NCBI RefSeq assembly: GCF_000155475.1
Contig: NZ_DS990391.1
Coordinates: 239,095-303,094 of the forward strand
Reading direction: 5' to 3'
DNA from: Helicobacter cinaedi CCUG 18818 = ATCC BAA-847
GTDB lineage: Bacteria; Campylobacterota; Campylobacteria; Campylobacterales; Helicobacteraceae
Length of the DNA stretch: 64,000 nucleotides
The notes beneath the pieces were generated by a model that was not told the origin of the DNA, ran no database searches, and saw nothing but the letters and a program-made list of their open reading frames with translations. Shown one piece after another: positions 8,694 through 17,597 of this stretch. Position numbers and translations under genes: made by a program. Every line of letters begins with the position of its first letter. The first letter of the stretch is position 1.

Positions 8694-9711
8694 ATGAAAT
8701 TTCTAGCACAATATATCTATCAACTTCTCTTACACACAAATAACGGAATCTTAGAAAAATTCTTACTCTTAGCAAGAAAGCTTATCCTTAAAATTTCAAA
8801 TCCTATCATTACCTTAAGCTACAACAACATCAAACTTGCAATGCCATTTTCCCACACCTTACCACTCAATCAAAAAATATATCCAACATATGATATGCAG
8901 CTTCATTCCATAGCTCATCATATCTACACAAAAGATGGCAAACTTAATATGATTGATGTGGGGGCAAATATAGGCGATACAGCCGTTTTGACAAATATGC
9001 CAAATGCCTCTTATTTGCTGATAGAGGGCGAAAAAAGTTATGCCAATTTAATCAAAACTAACATTTCTTATAATTTTCACAAAGCAACTATCAGAGATAT
9101 AAGTATGGGGGGGGGGGCATAACAAGAATCTTCCGCTAAATCCTGCTGAAGCTCTCCCATTATTTATCATCTCTCACACTTTTTTGGGTGATAATGATGA
9201 GCAAAGTGCATATACCATTTCCTTGCAAGATGGAAGTGGCAAACTTATTAACGACAAACATAACTACTCTAGCGTTCAAATCCAAACTCTTGATTCTGTT
9301 GTGTCAAAGGCAGATTTCTCTCCAAACTTTATAAAAATAGATACTGATGGTTTTGATTTTAAAGTGCTTCGTGGAGCTTTCAAAACTTTAACATATTTTA
9401 AGCCCACAATATTTTTTGAATGGGACAAAAATCATCTCCAAGCACAAAATGAAGATTTTCTATCCATATTCCCTAGTCTTAACAAGTTGGGATACGAGCA
9501 ATTACTCATTTTTGATAATTTTGGCGTGTTACTTTGTGTTTTGCAAAGTGATGATTGCAATAATTTAAAATTACTTATGGACTACACACAAGATTCTAGG
9601 CAAAATATTTACTATTATGATATTCTTACCTTTCATAAAGACAGCTCTTTCAAGCTCACAGAGTGGCTTAAAGCCAGAAAAACAGAATCTAAAAATCTCA
9701 CAGATGTGTGA
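8694..9711 (+). CDS. FkbM-family methyltransferase, phase-OFF by G11 tract
   Basis: Two partial frames join at a G tract (9107-9117). The first (start ATG 8694) holds the SAM-binding motif 'MIDVGANIGDTAVL' and 'LIEGEKSYANL'. At 11 G it ends in '...SMGGGA' and a stop at 9120. The second frame continues 'HNKNLPLNPAEALPLF' and then 'FIKIDTDGFDFKVLRGA', the FkbM signature. With 10 (or 13) G the two join into one protein of about 338 residues, so the gene is OFF as given. FkbM enzymes O-methylate sugars or other hydroxyls; in Helicobacter they are usually found with surface glycan genes. It starts 49 bases after tRNA-Arg and is isolated from other glycan genes, which fits arrival next to a tRNA. 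Only a tail-to-tail junction separates it from ftsZ. Confidence 0.85.
9107..9117. repeat. Homopolymeric tract G11 in the FkbM gene
   Basis: Eleven G after AT. The full-length frame requires 10 or 13. Confidence 0.9.
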
Positions 9712-9750
9712 GAGTGTGAAAACCAAAAAAGTAAGATTCTACACTCACAC
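9705..9750. terminator. Possible bidirectional terminator between FkbM gene and ftsZ
   Basis: An imperfect inverted repeat (GTGTG..AGTGT with ACACT..CACAC) spans the FkbM stop codon and the short convergent gap to ftsZ. The loop is long and there is no clean T run, so this is tentative. Confidence 0.3.
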
Positions 9751-9772
9751 TTCAATACTTACAAGATATAAA

Positions 9773-10912
9773 TTAGTCCTTTTGATTGCGGAGATAAGTT
9801 GGGACTTCAAGGCTTTCATTGTCAAACAAACCAGTATCACCCCCAGAGACCTTTCGTGCAAGACGCAAACTTTGGCGAGACTGCTCCAAACCTTGTTCAT
9901 CACGCATTTGCGGTTGTGGCTCTGTGCTTACAACTTCTCTTTCAAAGCCCGTGGCAACTACAGTTACCTTGACATAGTCTTTTGCTGCATCTGCAAGTGT
10001 GCGTGTCCCAAAAATCACGTGAGCCTTATTATCAACAATAGATTCAATCATATTCATCGCTTCGCCTATCTCAATGAGCGAGTATCCATTCATCTCAAAA
10101 TTCACAAGCACACCCATCGCACCATTAATAGAAATATTGTCAAGCAATGGAGATTCTATTGCCATACGCACAGCTTCACACGCGGCATTATCACCTATGG
10201 CTTCGCCAATACCCATAAGTGCTAAGCCCTTGTGGCTCATCACCGTTTTCACATCGGCAAAATCCACATTGATGTCATTTGGACTATGATGTAATATCAC
10301 GCCTGAAATCCCATTCACAGCACGAGCCAACACACCATTTACAACTTCAAAACTCTCTTGAACACCATAACTTTTAGGAATGATGGATGAAAGCCTATCA
10401 TTTGGAATAACAACAATACAATCACTTTCTGCTTTTAAATTACGCAATCCCTCTTCAGCAAGTTCAGCGCGTCTGCCACCCTCCCATTTAAAAGGCTTAG
10501 TTACAACAGAAATAGTTAATGCCCCAACTTCTCTTGCTGCTTTAGCTACAACGGGAGCTGCCCCTGTGCCTGTGCCACCGCCAAGACCCGCAGAGATAAA
10601 TACAATATCCGAGCCACTTAGCACAGCTTTTAACTCTTCATAAGTCTCTAGTGCCGCCTTTTCGCCTATATCTGGCTGCATACCCGCACCTAAGCCCTTT
10701 GTAAGTTTCTCGCCAAGTTTCATTTTGATATTTGCACTTGTAGTTTCTAAATGCTGAATATCTGTATTTGTCGCTATAAGTTTGATAGATTTGTGCGGAC
10801 TTGTCCCCACAAGATGATTAATCATATTTGAGCCACCGCCACCAACGCCAACAGCGGTAATAACCGCACCTTCCTGTCTCACTTCCTGAATGTCTATTTC
10901 AATATTTTCCAT
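9773..10912 (-). CDS. ftsZ: Cell division protein FtsZ
   Basis: A 379-residue tubulin-like GTPase that forms the Z ring at midcell. It shows the N-terminal glycine loop 'VGVGGGGSNMI', the tubulin signature 'GGGTGTGAAP' (about residue 107-116), and the T7 catalytic loop 'NVDFADVKTVM'. A C-terminal linker leads to the short conserved tail 'VPTYLRNQ', the site that usually binds FtsA. The start ATG at 10912 has AAGGGAG just upstream. It follows ftsA by 10 bases and ends the ppiD-ftsA-ftsZ operon. The protein is full length. Confidence 0.98.
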   Translation of the reverse strand: MENIEIDIQEVRQEGAVITAVGVGGGGSNMINHLVGTSPHKSIKLIATNTDIQHLETTSANIKMKLGEKLTKGLGAGMQPDIGEKAALETYEELKAVLSGSDIVFISAGLGGGTGTGAAPVVAKAAREVGALTISVVTKPFKWEGGRRAELAEEGLRNLKAESDCIVVIPNDRLSSIIPKSYGVQESFEVVNGVLARAVNGISGVILHHSPNDINVDFADVKTVMSHKGLALMGIGEAIGDNAACEAVRMAIESPLLDNISINGAMGVLVNFEMNGYSLIEIGEAMNMIESIVDNKAHVIFGTRTLADAAKDYVKVTVVATGFEREVVSTEPQPQMRDEQGLEQSRQSLRLARKVSGGDTGLFDNESLEVPTYLRNQKD

Positions 10913-10922
10913 TGTTACTCCC

Positions 10923-12308
10923 TTAAAATAGTTGGCTAACCCACTTGTAGAATCTCATAAAGATGTTATCGTGCTTATCCTCCTGTGTGGTTTTAATCCC
11001 AGATAAATCACCTGTGTTTTGAGTGATTTTCAAGCTACCCAAATCCACTTGTGAAGCGTCTTTGGACAGCCCAATACTACCTACATCATTGTTTTCTATA
11101 ACACTACTTCTTTTATAGAGAATCTTTTTATCAAAATCCATCTCATAGTTTGTGTGTTGCCCCGCTCCGTGTAAAACTAAGCCAACCGCAGTGGCACTCT
11201 GCGTACCTTTTAACCCATCAAAAAGCCCGCCCACAGACATAGGCTTAGAGATTCTCACCGGCTTTCTAAAAAAGATACTTGAAGCAAACTCCTGCATTCC
11301 ATCAAGATTTGCCATACCGCCAGTAAGTGTAATACCCGCACCGATATTATCTTTTAATCCACTCTGTTCAATGCTTTTTGCTAAAAGTTGTAAAGTCTCC
11401 TCCACTCGTGCAGATATAACTGCGTGGACAATTTCTAAGCTTACATTCGTTGTTGCATTCTCACCTGCCATTACAGGCACTTTTATGGACTTTTCCTTAT
11501 CCTCATCTGTAAGAATGAGTTTTCCATATTCGGTTTTAATCTGCTCTGCCGTACTCGGGTGAGCGTTAAGAGCAGTAGCCAAATCAATCGTAATATTATG
11601 CGAACCAACGCTTAGAAAATCACTATAACGCATAGAATATCCGCTATAAATCATTAAATCACAAGTCTGCCCACCCATATCAATACACGCTACACCAAGC
11701 TCTTTTTCTTCATTGCTTAGCACTGCAATAGATGACGCATACGCACTTAGCACAATATTTTCAATCTCCACGCCACTTTCACGCACGGCTCGTTTAAGAT
11801 TCTCAAGTGCTGTTTTCTTAGCCGTTACAATATGCACAAACGCTTCCAACCTTGAGGCACTCATACCCATAGGATCTTCAGCGTAGTTTTGATCATCTAA
11901 TCTAAACTCATAGGGCAATGCGTGGATAAGCGTGTGATCTTCTGGAATCACAGCATTATAAATAGCTGTTTGCATTACGCGATTAATCTCTTTTAGTCCA
12001 ATCTCACTATTTGGCACATTGACAACTGCGGATTCTCTAATGCTTTTGGTATAAGCACCTGAAAGAGAGATGATAGCCTTATCTACCCTTTCCCCCGATA
12101 CCCTAGCAGCGTCATTAACCGCACTTCTTATAGCACGTGAAGCAAGCTCAATATTTGTAACCGAACCCTTTTTAATCCCATCAGCCTTATGAATCCCTGT
12201 GCCTATGATATAAGGTGAGCCATCGTCTTTCACCTCAGCAACAATCGCACAAATCTCACTAGAACCAATGTCAATACCCAATATAATCCGACTCACCCTA
12301 GCCCTCAC
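10923..12308 (-). CDS. ftsA: Cell division protein FtsA
   Basis: A 461-residue actin-like ATPase that anchors FtsZ to the membrane. It has the phosphate-1 motif 'ILGIDIGSSEICAIV', the SHS2/1C region after residue 85, the phosphate-2 segment 'LGVACIDMGGQTCDLMIY' and the adenosine motif 'GAGITLTGGMA'. The C-terminal end 'FMRFYKWVSQLF' is an amphipathic helix of the type that binds the membrane. The start used is GTG at 12308, which overlaps the ppiD stop (GTGA). A second GTG at 12296 could be used instead. The order ppiD-ftsA-ftsZ is characteristic of Helicobacter. Confidence 0.97.
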   Translation of the reverse strand: MRARVSRIILGIDIGSSEICAIVAEVKDDGSPYIIGTGIHKADGIKKGSVTNIELASRAIRSAVNDAARVSGERVDKAIISLSGAYTKSIRESAVVNVPNSEIGLKEINRVMQTAIYNAVIPEDHTLIHALPYEFRLDDQNYAEDPMGMSASRLEAFVHIVTAKKTALENLKRAVRESGVEIENIVLSAYASSIAVLSNEEKELGVACIDMGGQTCDLMIYSGYSMRYSDFLSVGSHNITIDLATALNAHPSTAEQIKTEYGKLILTDEDKEKSIKVPVMAGENATTNVSLEIVHAVISARVEETLQLLAKSIEQSGLKDNIGAGITLTGGMANLDGMQEFASSIFFRKPVRISKPMSVGGLFDGLKGTQSATAVGLVLHGAGQHTNYEMDFDKKILYKRSSVIENNDVGSIGLSKDASQVDLGSLKITQNTGDLSGIKTTQEDKHDNIFMRFYKWVSQLF

Positions 12309-13795
12309 TTACTCACATCAATATAAATAGTTGTCTTATAAGTCTCATTCAAATACTCCGCCAACGCATCAAGCACTGCTTCAGACTTCATACTCTTAAA
12401 TGCCATTGCATCGCCTTGTTTCGCATTCAAAACAGACTGCTCTACTATACGATACAGCACAGCCTTATCTTCAAGCATTACATAACCCTCTTTTTGCTTA
12501 GAAGAAAATAAATGCGAGAGAAAACTCATCTTCTGTCCATCATCAAGTGTGAGTATCGCACCATTATAGAATCTATCCACAAACCCAATATCTGTGCCTT
12601 GAAAATTTTTTACCCTTTCTTTAGCAAGGGCTAAGAGCTTTTCCCTTTTCTTACTGCTTTCAAAAAGCACTTTTGCTTCAGCCTTTGCCTCTTCAAAGCT
12701 TTTTTGCACACTTGGCTTCTTATCAAGAATCCTAAGCGTTACAAAGCCTTTATCAACCTCAATAGGCTTTAGCACCTGCCCCACTTGTGCTACCTTCATA
12801 TCTTCAATAACCAAATCCACTCCATTTTTCACAAAAAACCGCTCATTCTCTTTTAGACTTAGAATCTCGCCCTTTTTACTTTTATTTTTCAAATCACGAT
12901 ACTCACGCTTTGCCACACTCTCAGCCTGAATCTTTTGCACATCTTTAATAAGCTTTTCCTTACTCTCTTCAAAACTTAGCAAATTCCCATTCTCATCTAA
13001 ATAATCACTCTTAAAATCCTGATAATGCTTTGTCAAATCCTCATCTGTGGGATTCTGCGAAGCAAAAGGCACTAAAATATACTCTATTTTAAACTCCATA
13101 GGGCTTTTCCAATTTTCCGCATTTTTTTCCCAAAATGCCTTTAGCTCATCATCTTCAATTTCAATATTCACCTTATCCATAGGCAGAATCTCCACCCTTA
13201 GCCTATCTCTCACCGCATTTGCCATCTCTAATGCCGCCATCTCGCTTGATGAAATAGGCAGCATAGGACCTACTTGAGTGATGTTCATAACGCTAAAAAG
13301 CTTTTGGGTAGTTAGAATCTTACGGACCATCTCTTCAAACTCACTCGGACTCATACCCTGCTCTTTCAAAGCCTTGCGATACACTTCTTGGCTAAACTCA
13401 CCCTTATCATCTACATACACTTTTGCATTGACTATCTCTTCACCTACTTCCTTATCACTTACAACAAGCCCTAAATCATTGGCGAGATTGAGAATCTGAA
13501 CTTGCTGAATAAGCCTTTGTAATGCCATCTGTGGTATGCCAAACTGCTTTGCTTGAGCTTCATCTAGCATTCCGCCAAATTGCGAGATTTGACTAAACTC
13601 ATTTAGAATCCTTGCATACTCTCTTTGAAACTCCGCAAGATGTATATCAATATCTCCAACACGAGCAACCTTATCATTACTTGATCCAAAGCCATAAGAA
13701 CCCCAATTCACCATTCCAGCACCAATAAACGCAATGGCACTAACCCAAATAGTAACAATAAGCCATTTCTTATGCTTCTGCATCCAAGTAATCAT
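12305..13795 (-). CDS. ppiD: SurA/PpiD-like periplasmic peptidyl-prolyl isomerase
   Basis: A 496-residue protein with one N-terminal membrane segment ('WLIVTIWVSAIAFIGAGMV', residues 11-29) and a large periplasmic part. The SurA_N-type chaperone region (about residues 35-175) contains 'VGDIDIHLAEFQREYARI', and a parvulin-like region follows (about 225-365) in diverged form. PpiD proteins fold newly secreted envelope proteins at the inner-membrane exit of the Sec translocon. The ATG at 13795 has AAAGG upstream. It is the first gene of the ppiD-ftsA-ftsZ operon with a 4-base overlap to ftsA. Whether the parvulin site is active cannot be read here. Confidence 0.85.
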   Translation of the reverse strand: MITWMQKHKKWLIVTIWVSAIAFIGAGMVNWGSYGFGSSNDKVARVGDIDIHLAEFQREYARILNEFSQISQFGGMLDEAQAKQFGIPQMALQRLIQQVQILNLANDLGLVVSDKEVGEEIVNAKVYVDDKGEFSQEVYRKALKEQGMSPSEFEEMVRKILTTQKLFSVMNITQVGPMLPISSSEMAALEMANAVRDRLRVEILPMDKVNIEIEDDELKAFWEKNAENWKSPMEFKIEYILVPFASQNPTDEDLTKHYQDFKSDYLDENGNLLSFEESKEKLIKDVQKIQAESVAKREYRDLKNKSKKGEILSLKENERFFVKNGVDLVIEDMKVAQVGQVLKPIEVDKGFVTLRILDKKPSVQKSFEEAKAEAKVLFESSKKREKLLALAKERVKNFQGTDIGFVDRFYNGAILTLDDGQKMSFLSHLFSSKQKEGYVMLEDKAVLYRIVEQSVLNAKQGDAMAFKSMKSEAVLDALAEYLNETYKTTIYIDVSK

Positions 13796-13850
13796 TAATC
13801 TAGTAACCTTTTTTGTAGTAAAAATCTAAGTGAGTGTTTTAAAAATGCCT

Positions 13851-13856
13851 ATTGTA
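13851..13856 (-). promoter_or_regulatory. -10 element for ppiD-ftsA-ftsZ
   Basis: On the minus strand the sequence is GCTACAATAGG, a good sigma-70 extended -10 (TACAAT), about 55 bases before the ppiD ATG. No clear -35 is seen, as is usual in Helicobacter. The rest of the 292-base gap up to the tRNA (13857-14087) is AT-rich and shows nothing else I can name. Confidence 0.5.
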
Positions 13857-14087
13857 GCACAAAACTTGCTAAAAATATGCTAAATAAGCTTAATTTTATC
13901 AAATTTTTCCCTAAATCAGCCGATTTGTGGGAATTTTCTCTCAAGATATTCCATCTATCTGCTTTATCAAACCCTTAACTCAACATCATTAAATAATAAA
14001 AGCATATCTCAAGCCTAACATTAATGGAATTTTATGGATTTTATTCTCATATTTTGTAGCATTTAAGAAAAAGAAGAAAAACGCAAA

Positions 14088-14164
14088 TGGTGGACCTTGC
14101 AGGATTCGAACCTGCGACCAATCGGTTATGAGCCGAGTGCTCTGACCAGCTGAGCTAAAGGTCC
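14088..14164 (-). tRNA. tRNA with CAT anticodon, Ile2-like (or elongator Met)
   Basis: 77 bases on the minus strand: acceptor GGACCTT/AAGGTCC, D-arm GCTC/GAGC, anticodon loop CTCATAA (CAT), T-arm GCAGG/CCTGC with TTCGAAT, then A and CCA. The GGACCTTTAGCTCAG body matches what I recall for tRNA-Ile2, whose C34 becomes lysidine; elongator Met is the alternative. The 5' 39 bases overlap the end of the rodA frame on the same strand. Confidence 0.9.
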
Positions 14165-15268
14165 CCGAGCGTTAGGGGTGGAATTATACTCAAAAACAAA
14201 CTTAAAGGCAAGAATGTTTTCAAGAATTGCAAAAAGTGTCATAAATGTAATAAAGCTTGTGCCACCATAGCTCATTAACGGCAGGGGAATCCCAACCACA
14301 GGCGCTAAACCTATTACCATACATACATTAATCCCTACATATAAAAAAATCAAAATAGCTATATAGCCCGTTACCGCACGCAGGAAATAATCCCGTTCAT
14401 ACACAAACCCAAGACTTAGCACATACACAATCAAGCAAAAAAACAATGCAAGTAAGCCAAAAGCCCCAAATAACCCAAATCGCTCCACAAAATACGCAAA
14501 GATAAAATCCGTATTCGCATAAGGTAAAAATTTAAGCTGGGATTGTGTCGCTTCATCTTTTGACTTCCCTACAAGCCCACTTGCGCCAATAGCAATAAGA
14601 GCTTGATTCACCTGATATGGATATTTATCTGATACAAAGTCCATAATACGCTTTTTTTGATAATCTTTCAAAGGATCTACGACATACGCCACAGGTGCGA
14701 GAAAAGCAACAACAAGCCCCAAACTTATCCAAATCTTTTTATTCACACCAATTAAAAAAAGTGTGCCAAATCCGGTAAGCAAAATCACCATAGCCGTCCC
14801 CAAATCCGGCTCTTTGAGAATAATCACAAAAGGGATAAGGATAAAAGCACTAATGATACAAAACTGCTTGACCCCATAGCCATCTTTTGGGGGAGGATTA
14901 GTCGCAATATATGAAGCTAGAAGCAACATTAAAAAAATCTTCATAATCTCACTTGGCTGAATGGAAAAGCTTGTAAAAGGAATATCCACCCAACGCTGTG
15001 CCCCAAGCTTTTGTGTGCCGATAAAATGCACCAAAATCAACAAAACAAGACAAATTACATAAGAGACGGCGATAAAGCTTTTTAACTTCCTAAAAGGCAC
15101 AAAAAAGAGAAAAAATACTAACCCACAGCTCAATGCAATATACTTCACCTGTTTAGAAAACAACACAGAATCTAGCTCATTAATCAAAAATAAAGATAGC
15201 CCAACCAAAGGCAAAATAAGAAGCAACAAAATATAATCAAAATGTGCTAGAATCCGTCTGTCAATCAC
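14126..15268 (-). CDS. rodA: Rod-shape SEDS glycosyltransferase RodA
   Basis: A polytopic SEDS protein (about 380 residues, around ten hydrophobic segments) that polymerises lateral-wall peptidoglycan with a class B PBP. Family motifs include 'LGAQRWVDIPFTSFSIQPSE' and, near the C-terminus, 'PLPLMSYGGTSF'. I chose the GTG at 15268 (VIDRRILAHFDY) because GGGAG lies 6 bases upstream and family members start at this level; the frame stays open to 15331 without a better start. The stop codon lies inside the downstream tRNA gene, so the last 13 or so residues (..GPLAQLVRALGS) are encoded by tRNA sequence. It is divergent from the pseudouridine synthase gene. Confidence 0.92.
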   Translation of the reverse strand: MIDRRILAHFDYILLLLILPLVGLSLFLINELDSVLFSKQVKYIALSCGLVFFLFFVPFRKLKSFIAVSYVICLVLLILVHFIGTQKLGAQRWVDIPFTSFSIQPSEIMKIFLMLLLASYIATNPPPKDGYGVKQFCIISAFILIPFVIILKEPDLGTAMVILLTGFGTLFLIGVNKKIWISLGLVVAFLAPVAYVVDPLKDYQKKRIMDFVSDKYPYQVNQALIAIGASGLVGKSKDEATQSQLKFLPYANTDFIFAYFVERFGLFGAFGLLALFFCLIVYVLSLGFVYERDYFLRAVTGYIAILIFLYVGINVCMVIGLAPVVGIPLPLMSYGGTSFITFMTLFAILENILAFKFVFEYNSTPNARGPLAQLVRALGS

Positions 15269-15310
15269 AAAAAACTCCCAAAAATTTAAAAACTTAAATA
15301 TGGCGGACAA

Positions 15311-16390
15311 ATGCGAGAATCTCAAATACAAAAGTTCATTGTAACAGAACTTGACTTAAATAATGGCAAATTGCGGCTTGATTCTTTCCTTACCCTAAAA
15401 CTGCAAATGAGCAAAAATCAGATTCAGCAACTTATCCAAGCCAACAATATCACGCTAAATGCCCTGCCTTGTGTCAAAAATGGCACTCTGCTTAAGCTCA
15501 ATGATGAGATTCATATCACATTCCCAAAGCCTGATAGTTTAGATTCTAATACCCAAAATATAAGCCCATCTTTGCAGAATCTCTATGAAAATCTTAGTAT
15601 TGATATTTTATACGAAGATGATGATATACTCATTATTAACAAGCCACCACATCTTGTTATCCACGATGCCCCAAGTGTAAAAGATTTAACCCTAACTCAA
15701 TGGCTAAAGCTCCACGCCCACACATTGCATACGCTTAGTGGAAGGGAACGCTATGGCATTATCCACCGCCTTGATAAACAAACAAGCGGTGTGCTTTGCA
15801 TTGCTAAATCACTTCTTGCCTACGAGATTCTTCCAAATCAGCTAAAATCTCGTCAAATGGGGCGATACTACCTAGCCATCATTGATACACCCTTAAAGCA
15901 GAATCTCCAAGTGCAATGCTTTATGGGGCGATGTCCCACAAACCGCTTAAAAATGAGTAAGATTCATATTGACGAAAATGAGAATCCGCCAAAAGGTGTG
16001 CGAGATTCTAAAAGCTCTTTTGTCAAACTTGCCACTTCAAATGATGGCTTACTTGAACTCATTGCCATAAAGCTTCATACCGGCAGAACGCACCAAATCC
16101 GCACACATCTTGAGAGCTTATCCCGCCACATTTTAGGCGATAGTCTCTATGGCTACAAGCCAAGTGCAAAGAGCTTTTTTTATGAGGGGAGAATCTTGCT
16201 TCACGCTTACATTCTCTACCTAGCCCACCCTAAAAATGGGCAAAACCACACTTTTAAAGCCCCCATTTTATTAGATATGCTAGAATTTATACAAAACCAC
16301 TTCACAAAGGAGCTGCCAAATGGTTGCAAAGATGTTATGGAACTACTTGAGATTGATAACATTACCCGTGCTTTTGAGTGTTTTTCTTAG
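15311..16390 (+). CDS. RluA/RluD-family 23S rRNA pseudouridine synthase
   Basis: A 359-residue protein with an N-terminal S4 RNA-binding region (about residues 15-75, 'RLDSFLTLKLQMSKNQIQ') and a pseudouridine synthase domain. The catalytic segment is 'YGIIHRLDKQTSGVLCIAKS' (Asp of HRLD), followed by 'KLHTGRTHQIRTHLESL'. It isomerises uridines, probably in 23S rRNA helix 69 or 35. The ATG at 15311 starts 42 bases from the divergent rodA start, so both promoters share this gap. Its 3' end overlaps the FN3 lipoprotein gene by 71 bases. Position next to rodA and the FN3 gene matches H. pylori. I cannot separate RluD from RluA/RluC. Confidence 0.9.
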   Translation: MRESQIQKFIVTELDLNNGKLRLDSFLTLKLQMSKNQIQQLIQANNITLNALPCVKNGTLLKLNDEIHITFPKPDSLDSNTQNISPSLQNLYENLSIDILYEDDDILIINKPPHLVIHDAPSVKDLTLTQWLKLHAHTLHTLSGRERYGIIHRLDKQTSGVLCIAKSLLAYEILPNQLKSRQMGRYYLAIIDTPLKQNLQVQCFMGRCPTNRLKMSKIHIDENENPPKGVRDSKSSFVKLATSNDGLLELIAIKLHTGRTHQIRTHLESLSRHILGDSLYGYKPSAKSFFYEGRILLHAYILYLAHPKNGQNHTFKAPILLDMLEFIQNHFTKELPNGCKDVMELLEIDNITRAFECFS

Positions 16391-17576
16391 TGCGTGTTTT
16401 TCAGCTTTTAATGCTAACTTGCAAGAAGATTCATCACTGCCACGGCTAGATTCTGTCAATACGCTCGTTGATGTCTCATCTGTGGGCTTTGAGTGGAAGT
16501 TCATTAATGATGAAAATGTCAAGGGTTATGTCATCTACCGATCTGAATCTGGCGGAGGTAAAGGCTTACAACAAATTGCTACAATCAAAAATCGCTTTGC
16601 AACACATTTTTATGATATTAATCTATCCCCCCAAACAAAATACATTTACGCCTTTGCCGTCCTTGGGGAAAATGACACAATCTCGCCAAAAAGTGAGCCT
16701 ATACATATTCAAACCTCCTTTATAGATCCGGTGGAGAGTGTCTTTGCAATTAATAATCAGCCAAGAAGCATTAAGCTTATATGGTCGCCCCACCCAAATC
16801 CTAGCGTAGATTCTTATCTTATTGAGCGATTAAACAAAGCTGGGGAGTTTAAAACGATTAAAACAATCCCGCATCGCCTTGAAGTCGAATACTTTGATGA
16901 AGATTTAAAAGATGGCGAAACCTACACTTATCGCATTGTAGCTAAAAGCCACGAGGGTGTGAAATCTAAGCCAACACAAGGCATTAGTGTAAGCACCATT
17001 CCCCAACCCGCACCTATTGAAAATATACAAGCTTCAAGTGATTTGCCCCGTAGCATTCACATCACTTGGGAAGCTGCACCAGATTCTTCGGGGGTAAGCA
17101 AAAAATACTACAAGATTCTATTCTCATCAAATGATAAAGACTATAAAGCCATAGCTACTACAAATCAAACAAACTACACACACAAGCTTCAAGCCAAAGA
17201 TGATGGAGCGACTTATTATTATCAAGTTGTGCTTTTAGGCGATAATGGCTTGGAAGGGCGAATGAGCAACAATCCTGCTAAAGGCTCTTCACTTCCACCG
17301 CCTAGCACACCCACACAATTTGAAGGCAAAATGATAGATGGCAAGGCGACACTTTCTTGGCAGATTCCAAGTGATGATCGTATTGTAAGCTATATTGTCT
17401 ATCGCAAAGAGGGGGCGTTATGGACGCAAAGTGCGAGATTCATTGACATTCACGCAAATAGCTTTAGTGATAAAGAAATGCAAAAGGGAAAAAAGTATAG
17501 TTATAGTGTGGTGAGTGTAGATAAGCACGGGATAGAATCTAAGCCCACACAAGAAATTGAGCTGATACTTGAATAA
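16320..17576 (+). CDS. Fibronectin type III repeat lipoprotein
   Basis: A 418-residue envelope protein. The first 26 residues form a lipoprotein signal ending in 'LSAC', so the Cys is probably acylated. The rest holds about four FN3-type beta-sandwich modules, seen from recurring 'GFEWKF', 'SIKLIWSP', 'SIHITWEA' and 'KATLSWQIP' with paired 'YTYRIVA' / 'YYYQVV' / 'YSYSVV' strands. The ATG at 16320 lies inside the end of the pseudouridine synthase gene and has AAGGAG 8 bases upstream. Such modules mediate protein-protein or carbohydrate contacts. Its conserved place beside rodA and ftsEX suggests a cell-wall or division role, which is inference. Confidence 0.85.
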   Translation: MVAKMLWNYLRLITLPVLLSVFLSACFSAFNANLQEDSSLPRLDSVNTLVDVSSVGFEWKFINDENVKGYVIYRSESGGGKGLQQIATIKNRFATHFYDINLSPQTKYIYAFAVLGENDTISPKSEPIHIQTSFIDPVESVFAINNQPRSIKLIWSPHPNPSVDSYLIERLNKAGEFKTIKTIPHRLEVEYFDEDLKDGETYTYRIVAKSHEGVKSKPTQGISVSTIPQPAPIENIQASSDLPRSIHITWEAAPDSSGVSKKYYKILFSSNDKDYKAIATTNQTNYTHKLQAKDDGATYYYQVVLLGDNGLEGRMSNNPAKGSSLPPPSTPTQFEGKMIDGKATLSWQIPSDDRIVSYIVYRKEGALWTQSARFIDIHANSFSDKEMQKGKKYSYSVVSVDKHGIESKPTQEIELILE

Positions 17577-17597
17577 AATTTTGGAATAAGGATCTTT

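Noticed and set aside
8569..8700. Prophage or island attachment site at tRNA-Arg
   Set aside because: I saw no repeat of the tRNA 3' end downstream and no integrase in the window.
9617..10225. 202-codon plus-strand ORF
   Set aside because: It overlaps ftsZ on the opposite strand and the end of the FkbM gene; a shadow frame.
15268..15331. Upstream extension of the rodA frame
   Set aside because: It runs into the divergent gene start, while the GTG at 15268 has a well-placed GGGAG.
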